A stretch of 64,000 nt of DNA from Gloeopeniophorella convolvens (Eukaryota > Basidiomycota > Agaricomycetes > Russulales): assembly GCA_022496205.1 (NCBI GenBank), contig WTXD01000012.1, positions 310,001 to 374,000 on the forward strand, read 5' to 3'. The notes beneath the pieces are model-generated. The model saw only the letters and a list, made by a program, of their open reading frames with translations. It was not told where the DNA came from and made no database searches. Made by a program: the position numbers and the translations under genes. This document shows positions 57,901 to 64,000 of this stretch, in pieces; the first letter of the stretch is position 1, and each line of letters starts with the position of its first letter.

Positions 57901-59326
57901 TGGCCTTCAACTACTACCAGAGAAACGCCCCGGGCTGGGGCACCCAGCAGGTGTGTGTCTGTCTTGCTCGCATTGCCCTGGCACTTGCTCACCTGCGCTG
58001 TTAGTTCCAATTAGGCGCACCGCCTATGCCTAACTATCAACCACAACCGACATGTATGCTCCGCGCGATGATAGCGATCCGGAATTCTGCAGCTCACGAC
58101 TGTGGCAGGGTCGGGACAAGACTTTTACTCCGCACACACAATGGGCAACGATCCGTGAGTCTTCCGCAAGAGCACCGCGGAACAGCCCCGCTGATGGTGT
58201 ACACGCGCGGCGCACAGGATGATCTACCAGACCGCGATGAGCCGCCTTTCCACAGGTGTGCCTGGAGTCGGAAAGCACGAAGCCAAGATCTGGCACCGCC
58301 GCGCGTATGCGGGTCTCGTGCGTCACTCATATAGCTGCACTTGCGCCCGGCCGCATTAGGCTCACACAGCTCGCAGGGCGAGGTCACGCGCATGCTGCCC
58401 ATAGAGGTCGGCGCCGCGGCCGCGTACGAGGCGTATCGCCAGATCAAGTACGGGAGCAGCATATATCAGTTCTTGCGCGGCAATTACGAGCGGCAGCGCG
58501 AGGTCATACGCGGGCTTGCGGTGGCGGAAGGTAAGCTCGCGCGCGACTCGCTGCGTGCGACGCTGACGGGTTGGGCCCGCACGCAGCTGTGCGGCTATGG
58601 CAGGACACGGGCCGCGGCGTCGACCAGTACGGCCTGCAGATCGCATCAGAGACCGCCGCGGCGACCGCGAACAACATCATCACGCAGCGCGAGATGCAGG
58701 ACGGGAATGGGACCAGCGGCATCGGCGGGGGCACGTTCCACGGGCGGCGCAACTCGTTCAACACGTACCCCACCGCGGGCATGGGGATGGGGATAGGGAC
58801 GGGGATGGGTGCAGGTATGGGCGCAGGCATGGGCTACGCCGGCTCGGGCAGCCCATACGCCCCGAGCCCCATAGTACATGGGAACGCGCTCGGCGGCGCG
58901 AGCCCGTTGCCCATGGGCGGGAGCAGCCCACTACCGATCGCGAGGAGCGGCAGCCCCATGCCGTACCCCGGCAGCGCAGGCACGCTCGGCGTGGGCCTGC
59001 CCGGCTCGGTTGGGAGCGCCGGACTCCCCGGGTCATACGGCGGCGGGGGGATGGCGGGGTCGTACGGTGCGCCGGGGTACGGCGCGGGCGGGTTCGCGGT
59101 GGGGAACAACGGCGCGTATGGCGCGGCGGGGAGCAGCGGCGCGTATGGCTCAGTGGGGTACCCGGGCGCGGCGGGCGGGTACCAGGCGGGGGGCGGCTAT
59201 CCCGCGGCTGCAGCTCCGATTGTCCTGCCAGACCGCGGGCGGCGGCGCCACCATCACCACCACCACCGACGGCATCGCAGCCTCGACCGGTACAATGACC
59301 GGTACGGCGAGCAATACAGCTATTAG
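57901..59326 (+). CDS. Agaricomycete orphan with conserved core and Gly-rich/His-rich tail
   Basis: A protein type I recall from other agaricomycetes, without known function. Exon 1 encodes MAFNYYQRNAPGWGTQQ. Splicing gives SGQDFYSAHTMGNDP joined to MIYQTAMSRLSTGVPGVGKH, EAKIWHRRAYAGL and then EVTRMLPIEVGAAAAYEAYR and FLRGNYERQREVIRGLAVAE. A further splice (GAAG/CT) restores AEAVRLWQDTGRGVDQYGLQ and ASETAAATANNII. The C-terminal half is a low-complexity Gly/Ser/Ala/Pro/Tyr tail (MGAGMGAGMGYAGSGSPYAP) ending in a basic His cluster, RRRHHHHHHRRHRSLDRYND, and EQYSY. The core may be a helical domain; the tail suggests a disordered, possibly condensate- or RNA-associated region, which is only inference. 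The end of this gene lies in the segment duplicated about 3 kb downstream. Confidence 0.75.
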
Positions 59327-59790
59327 TAGCTGTGCAGTGCGTTGCTTGGGGAATGCCCGGGTGGGCCTGGTTGTACTGATGTGAATCGTGGGTGCGTTGT
59401 ATGATGCTGAGAAGTTGCTTGATATCGTATTGCTATGTTATAGTTCCCGCGTGGTCTGTCACTAATTATTTCCGCGTTGCTGTATACTCTATTTAGTCTA
59501 CGCACTCTGTCTTTGTAAGGCTATTTGTGTCCAGCCGCCCTGCGTGCATGGGTGCAGTGCAGTGGAAGCCCCCGACGTCATCGTTCAGAAGAACGAAGCG
59601 ACATGATTGGGCACGGCGGCCCGCGCCGAAACGCATCCAGAAAAGGCACTTACGCCGTCCGACAAATCCGAGAGAGCGTCAGAGTCGGAACAACTGTCAT
59701 CTCCCCGCGCTTTTCCAACGCTCCGCGTCGCACCCACTCTCGTCTACTTACTACTACTCAACCCTCCCCCCACTCGTCAACACTGCCAAA
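59327..59790 (+). promoter_or_regulatory. MPC2 copy A promoter/leader
   Basis: Intergenic part of repeat A. The palindromic GACGTC core in CCCCCGACGTCATCG (about 59571-59585) is kept in both repeat copies and resembles a CRE/bZIP site. CCTCCCCCCACTCGTCAAC forms a pyrimidine-rich leader just before the ATG. Confidence 0.4.
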
Positions 59791-60397
59791 ATGTCCGGAG
59801 CAGCAGCCAGCGCAGGTGCCTCGAGATTCCAGTCGTTCATGAACCACCCTGCAGGTGCGGCACACGAGCGCGCGACGCAGCGCGAGCGGCGGTGCTGACT
59901 CGGCTGGTGCAGGGCCCAAACGGTCTTCTTCTGGGCACCAATGATGAAATGGTGTCTCGTCGCGGCGGGTGTCAAGGACCTCGGTCGCCCCGCGGAGAAG
60001 CTCTCCGTCTCGCAGAACATCGGTACGTGGTGCTCTGTTGTTTGGGGCGTCCGGCTGACTCGTCGGTTGGGGTGGGGTGCGTGCAGCGCTCACGGCGACG
60101 GGCTTCATCTGGGTGCGCTACTCGCTCGTCATCACGCCGATCAACTACTCGCTCGCTGCGGTGCGTTGTCTTTCTCTTCCCTGCCGTCGTCGTCCGGCTG
60201 CTCTTCGGTTCTCATGCGTCTCGTGATCCGTAGGTGAACTTCTTCGTCGGGTCGACGGGCCTCGGCCAGCTCGCGCGCATTGCCAAGTATGTTGCGCTTC
60301 CATGCCTTTCTGTGTGCCTCAGATGCAGTCGTGGCTGACGCTCCGCCCCAGCCACCGGTACAACCAGAAGGAGCAGCCGGCCAAGGTTGCGGCCTAG
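59791..60397 (+). pseudogene. MPC2: Mitochondrial pyruvate carrier 2, copy A, with one-base deletion
   Basis: Exon 1 encodes MSGAAASAGASRFQSFMNHP and splices (phase 1) to the exon carrying the carrier motif. Here the sequence is GGGCCCAAACGGTC, whereas copy B has GGGCCCAAGACGGTC; the lost base shifts the frame right at GPKTVFFWAP and a stop follows within about 10 codons. Beyond it the correct frame is intact: FFWAPMMKWCLVAAGVKDLG, RPAEKLSVSQN, ALTATGFIWVRYSLVITPIN, NYSLAAVNFFVGSTGLGQLA and, after an intron with branch site GCTGACGC and acceptor CCCCAG, RIANHRYNQKEQPAKVAA. No alternative splice site that I can see restores frame. Either it is a recent pseudogene or the assembly has a single-base error. 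Confidence 0.72.
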
Positions 60398-62018
60398 CGC
60401 GCCTGGCACGCGTTCGCTACGTTATCATGATGTCGTTTACACTCGAGAAGGGTCACCTGCGGCGGCAGGTGCCTTTGCTTGCAAAACCGCTTATGATTGT
60501 GATTATGATTGTGTTGACTGCAAGACGGAGCTCTCGACGATTGAGCTTGAAGAGCGGGGCCCCCTGTGCAGATCAACCCACTGAGTAGCGTACTTGACGA
60601 ATAATAGCCGCGGATGAGCCATTGCTGACTCTGACGTGCTGCTTTGCTCTTTCATATTACCGCTTCGCGCTGGTCTCCGTCCGCACACACACTGTACTGG
60701 ACCCTGACCTCAACCGTCTTGCAGTTTTGCCGTGATCGTCGTGCTTGTACTACTTATTGATCTCATTGGTGTGTGTGCGTGGTGCGCGCATGGTCTTGGA
60801 TCTACGAAAACGTGTGTCTTATTTCTTGCTTTCAATTATTCATTATAGCCCAGATTAAGTAGACTTATGCACCTTAGAACTACCTTACATCAAACATTGA
60901 GCCCAAGCGAGACGCGCCAAGGACTAGTTGACAACGTTGTCTTATTTTGAGAAGCTATATAAAATACAGCTTTGGTACTAAGTATAAGTTGCGCATCAGT
61001 CTGGAATTATATTAGCACGGAATAGGGATATTGGTGACGCGGCGACGTGCAGTGGCGTGCCATCGACAGCACTCGAGCTTGAGCTGTTGGCGTGGCCACA
61101 CTCCTCACGGCGTGGGACGACATCGGCGATGTCGCGACGGTGGCGTACTTCGGGGTGCGGGCGCCGCTGTTTGGCCTCACGAAGTCGGCATCGCGCGTGA
61201 GACATTGGCGGCGCTCAACTATGCGCTCGACGCGCAGGTCGGGGACGACGAGCTGGATACGAGGTCGGCATTACCCACCTCGTTCAAGGAAGTGAGGCCG
61301 CGCTCTGACGGGTGCGGCGGGGAAATGGAGCGGCGCGCGTTAGCGCACCATTTCGTGGCTGCGTGCTGCACGAAGGAACTCACGGCGGCAGCGCAGTTGG
61401 GTCGCCTTGGTTCGGGACGAGGCCATGCGACGGGGGTCGCGGTGGCGTCGTGGCAATCTGGAGGGCCAGCACGATAAGGGGGCACGGCCGCTCTGTTCAT
61501 CCACAGAACCGTGCGGCGGTGACTGCACTTCGAGGCACGCGTCGCTGTGCCACGTCGCACTTGCATCACGCAGCGAGTTTTGCTGCGCCTGCGCGCCCGT
61601 ATTGTCGTGGTTCTTCGCACTGGATCGTGCAAGGCAAGTCGCGGCGGCATTGGCACTGTGCGTCTCGAAGCCCGGGGAGGGAGAGCAGCAAGATTTTGCG
61701 CAGTTTTGACGAAAGTGACAACTTGCAGGATGCGGATGGTTGGTTAAGTCACTTGAAAAAAGAGACTAAAAGATGGCGGGAAAGCACACAGTAAGGTAAA
61801 TTCTTGTCGTGTGGCCGATGACTCCTACCGGAAGTTACAAGGAGAGTACATGCAAAAGGGGAGAAGCCTGGAGGGCAGCAGCAGGGACGGAGAAGCGAAG
61901 GGGAAGTGGTGTCGTCGTCTTACGTAATGTGTGGGCGATGGGAGATTTTGCCTGTAAAAGGAATAACTCACTAGGCGCCCTTTATAATCAAAATGAATTT
62001 CGTAAGATATAGCGGCAG
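60398..62018. other. Spacer between the two repeat copies, with a possible decayed coding fragment
   Basis: 1.6 kb separating repeats A and B. The interval 61084-61300 is GC-rich and reads in a protein-like way on the plus strand: TLLTAWDDIGDVATVAYFGV and RAPLFGLTKS in one frame, then IARETLAALNYALDAQVGDD and LDTRSALPTSFKEV in another, as if frameshifted. I recognise no family. The left part (60600-61020) is AT-rich with nothing visible. Confidence 0.4.
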
Positions 62019-62266
62019 CGGGATGGCGGTATCGTACGGTGCGCCCGGGCAGGCCCGGGTACGGCGCGCGCAGGTTCGCGATGGGGAAGGCGTGTATGGC
62101 GCGGCAGCACGAGCCCATGTTCCGGCCCGACGACGATTGTCCTGGACCGCGGGCGGCGGCGCGCCACTATCACCACCACCACCACCACTACCACCACCAC
62201 CACCACAGGCGACATCGCAGCCTTGACCGGTACGGTGACCGATGTGGCGGCCGATACAGTTATTAG
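62019..62266 (+). pseudogene. Truncated C-terminal fragment of the Gly-rich orphan
   Basis: Homologous to the last about 90 codons of the orphan at 57901-59326, with the 5' gene body absent. It keeps the ending RRHRSLDRYGDRCGGRYSY and the basic His cluster, now expanded to two runs of CAC/CAT codons (62170-62208). Relative to the parent it lacks several Gly-rich repeats and is shifted in frame upstream. No promoter or start of its own is evident. Confidence 0.75.
62170..62208 (+). repeat. (CAC)n trinucleotide repeat
   Basis: CACCACCACCACCACCACTA followed by a second run of CAC, encoding His runs in the fragment's frame. It is longer than the equivalent in the parent gene (59249-59267), consistent with slippage after loss of constraint. 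Confidence 0.8.
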
Positions 62267-62734
62267 CTGTGCTATGCGCTGCCTGGGCGGTGGGCCTGTT
62301 GTACTAATGTGGATCGTGCGTGTGTTGTATGATGCTGAGGCTGCTTGATACCGTATTGCTAGACATAGTTTCCGCGTGGTCTGTCACTAATCATTTCCGC
62401 GTTGCTTATATAACTTGCTCTATTTAGTCTACGCACTCCGTCTCTGCAAAGCTATTTATGTCTGGCCGCCGTGCGTGCATGTGTGCAGTGCAGTGGGAAG
62501 CCCCCGACGTCATCGTGCCGAAGAACAAAGCGACATGATTGGGCACGACGACCTACGCCGATACACACCCAGAAAGGCAGGTGTCCCACTTGCGCCTTCC
62601 GACAAATCCGAGAGGGCGCCAGAATCGGAACAGTTGTCATCTCCCCGCGCTTTTCCAACGATCCGACCCACAGTCGCACCCACTCTCGTCTACGCACTAC
62701 TCAGTCCTCCCCCCTACTCACAACCACTGCCAAG
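62267..62734 (+). promoter_or_regulatory. MPC2 copy B promoter/leader
   Basis: Repeat B intergenic part. It carries the same CCCCCGACGTCATCG element (about 62501-62515) and pyrimidine-rich leader as copy A. A TTATATAA stretch at 62406-62413, absent from copy A, could serve as an extra TATA element. Confidence 0.4.
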
Positions 62735-63340
62735 ATGTCCGGAGCAGCAGCCAGCGCAGGTGCCTCGAGATTCCAGTCGTTCATGAACCACCCTGCAGGT
62801 GTGGCACACAAGCACGTGAGGCAGCGCGAGCGGCGGCGCTGACTCGGCTGGTGCAGGGCCCAAGACGGTCTTCTTCTGGGCACCGGTCATGAAGTGGTGT
62901 CTCGTCGCGGCGGGTGTCAAAGACCTTGGCCGTCCTGTGGAGAAGCTCTCTGTCTCGCAGAACCTCGGTGCGTAGTGCGTTGTTGTTTGGGCGCCCAGCT
63001 GACTCGTCGGTTGGGGTGGGGTGCGTGCAGCGCTCACGGCGACGGGCGTCATCTGGGTGCGCTGGTCGCTCGTCATCACACCGGTCAACTACTCGCTCGC
63101 TGCGGTACGCTGTCTCTCTCTCTCCACTGTCGTCGTCCGGCCGCACTTCGGCTCTCATGCATCTCGTGATCCGCAGGTGAATTTCTTCGTCGGGTCGACG
63201 GGCCTCGGCCAGCTCGCGCGCATCGCCCAGTACGTCGCGCTTTCATGCGTTTCTGTGTGCCCCGGATACAGTCGCGACTGACGCTCCGCCCCAGCCACCG
63301 GTACAGCCAGAAGGAGCAGCCGGCCAAGGTTGCGGCCTAG
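62735..63340 (+). CDS. MPC2: Mitochondrial pyruvate carrier 2, copy B
   Basis: Inner-membrane subunit that pairs with MPC1 to import pyruvate. Five short exons join in frame: MSGAAASAGASRFQSFMNHP, AGPKTVFFWAPVMKWCLVAA, GVKDLGRPVEKLSVSQNL, ALTATGVIWVRWSLVITPVN, YSLAAVNFFVGSTGLGQLAR and a basic tail IAHHRYSQKEQPAKVAA. The NHPAGPKTVFFWAP and MKW motifs and three hydrophobic helices match human MPC2; length is about 110 residues, normal for fungal members. The last intron uses donor GTACGT and acceptor CCCCAG with a CTGAC branch site. A Trp replaces the usual Tyr in IWVRYSLVI. Since copy A is frameshifted, this is probably the working gene of the pair. Confidence 0.9.
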
Positions 63341-63645
63341 CGCGCCTGCCACGTACTCACTGCGTTATCGTGCTGTCGTTTAGATGTTTGATGCTTCTCG
63401 CTTTTCTTCCTGTATAATAAATATTATTAGAGGCACGATGTGCGTTCGTCCCGCGACTCTGAGGGAATAGATATACGAGCCGTACCTACAGATACATGAA
63501 CAAGTGCCATAATTTACAGTGTGAGATATATGCAGGTATAGAAACGACACTCCGAAATATAACAAAAAATCAAAAGCTGATGGCGGGCTGGTGACAGATA
63601 CGTAGCCACCTGCATTGCCGGGCGCGTAGCGCAGCAGCGTTCCAC
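63341..63645. terminator. Convergent 3' ends of MPC2 copy B and the right-edge gene
   Basis: About 300 AT-rich bp between convergent stops (e.g. CCTGTATAATAAATATTATT near 63410), consistent with polyadenylation signals. Confidence 0.45.
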
Positions 63646-64000
63646 CTAGTTTGCTCCCCCGCGACGGGCCTGTGTGCGCCGCCCCGTGTTCTGATCGTCC
63701 TCGGGTCCATGTCCGTCATCAGCGCCGTCCCCTGCTGATCCGGGGGCGGCCACGCCGTCAAATGCTGCGCGCGCGATCGCCCAGAAGTTGCCCCCCCGCG
63801 CGCGCTCGAGCACGCCCGCGACAAACTGCTGCACATGCTCGGACGCGCCTGCGCCCGCGTCGGCGCCGTGGCGCTGGCCCTCCTCGTACTGCCACTCGCG
63901 GTGGCTGTCAAAGGGCTCCCACGCGTGCGGGCGGGCGCGGCGCGGGCCCCCGGTGGCATCCTGCCCGTGTCCGTTGAAGGTGTCGAGCAGGAGCCCGGTG
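63646..64000 (-). CDS. 3' end of an unidentified gene (runs off the window)
   Basis: One open exon from the window edge to a TAG at 63646-63648. It reads TGLLLDTFNGHGQDATGGPR, then HAWEPFDSHREWQYEEGQRH and ASEHVQQFVAGVLERARGGN, FWAIARAAFDGVAAPG, and a disordered acidic/basic tail ending ARRGGAN. The first part looks like a folded domain, but I cannot name a family from this fragment. Strongly GC-rich third positions support real coding. Confidence 0.6.
   Translation of the reverse strand, partial: TGLLLDTFNGHGQDATGGPRRARPHAWEPFDSHREWQYEEGQRHGADAGAGASEHVQQFVAGVLERARGGNFWAIARAAFDGVAAPGSAGDGADDGHGPEDDQNTGRRTQARRGGAN

Larger units (their letters stand above)
59047..60420 (+). repeat. Segmental duplication, copy A (orphan 3' end plus MPC2)
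   Basis: Matches copy B (62019-63350) from the Gly-rich coding region of the orphan through the whole MPC2 gene. Shared blocks include GATGGCG-GTCGTACGGTGCGC, TCCGCGTGGTCTGTCACTAAT, CTATTTAGTCTACGCACT and CCCCCGACGTCATCGT. Differences are scattered substitutions and small indels, so the duplication is not brand new. Confidence 0.88.
62019..63350 (+). repeat. Segmental duplication, copy B (orphan 3' fragment plus MPC2)
   Basis: Counterpart of 59047-60420 in direct orientation. Its left edge falls inside the duplicated orphan's Gly-rich coding region, and several internal stretches of that region are missing. The MPC2 half is collinear throughout. Confidence 0.88.

Noticed and set aside
62170..62208. 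Possible CRISPR-like or regulatory array
   Set aside because: It is a simple CAC trinucleotide repeat encoding His in a duplicated low-complexity tail; there are no spacers.

Overview
The window is nuclear DNA of a filamentous basidiomycete, most likely a wood- or litter-decay Agaricomycete. Genes are dense and split by many short introns (mostly about 45-70 nt). Typical agaricomycete families are present: a Zn2Cys6 regulator, a DOMON/cytochrome b561 protein, a 14-helix DHA2 transporter and glucoamylase-family (GH15) paralogs. No species can be named from sequence alone, and there is no phage, CRISPR or bacterial-type signal.

Layout. 1-21 kb: 5' part of CTR9 (minus), ADA2, a 3.3-kb stretch without recognisable genes, a Zn2Cys6 transcription factor, a large ArAE_2/BRE4-like membrane protein, API5, a DOMON-cytochrome b561 protein and a GFA/CENP-V domain protein. 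21-27.6 kb: an intron-containing tRNA-Leu(UAA), homocysteine S-methyltransferase, ribosomal protein uS2 (RPS0), a Ser/Pro-rich orphan (minus) and, divergent from it, glyoxalase I. 28-50.5 kb: a glucoamylase-family cluster of two minus-strand genes and three plus-strand loci, plus an inverted decayed sixth copy. The cluster is interrupted by a concentrative nucleoside transporter and a DCAF7/WDR68 WD40 protein. 50.6-57 kb: a DHA2 major-facilitator transporter and Golgi tether subunit COG5. 57.9-63.3 kb: an agaricomycete Gly-rich orphan followed by MPC2 (mitochondrial pyruvate carrier 2); the end of the orphan together with MPC2 is repeated about 3 kb downstream. The right edge holds the 3' end of an unidentified minus-strand gene.

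Most interesting is the GH15 cluster. All five recognisable loci keep the six-hairpin landmarks (WLRD, NGTW, TFQPCS-RAL, AEQL), but none has the Trp-Glu-Glu signature that supplies the catalytic acid. That segment is instead a conserved W[WS]PPVWGGSYWTA block. The segment aligned with the catalytic base has lost its Glu in four of five. The cluster is therefore either a group of secreted sugar-binding pseudoenzymes or enzymes with a relocated active site. It has evolved by duplication: copy 5 looks intact, copy 4 carries two frame-disrupting indels, and a sixth copy is a decayed inverted remnant abutting copy 4.

Other notable points: two microexons (13 nt and 20 nt) that encode core motifs of their families, a GC-AG intron in CTR9, a likely mitochondrial leader upstream of the usual glyoxalase I start, and a single-base deletion that breaks the first of the two tandem MPC2 copies. 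Exon boundaries were inferred by eye from splice consensus, reading frame and remembered family sequence; all need transcript support.
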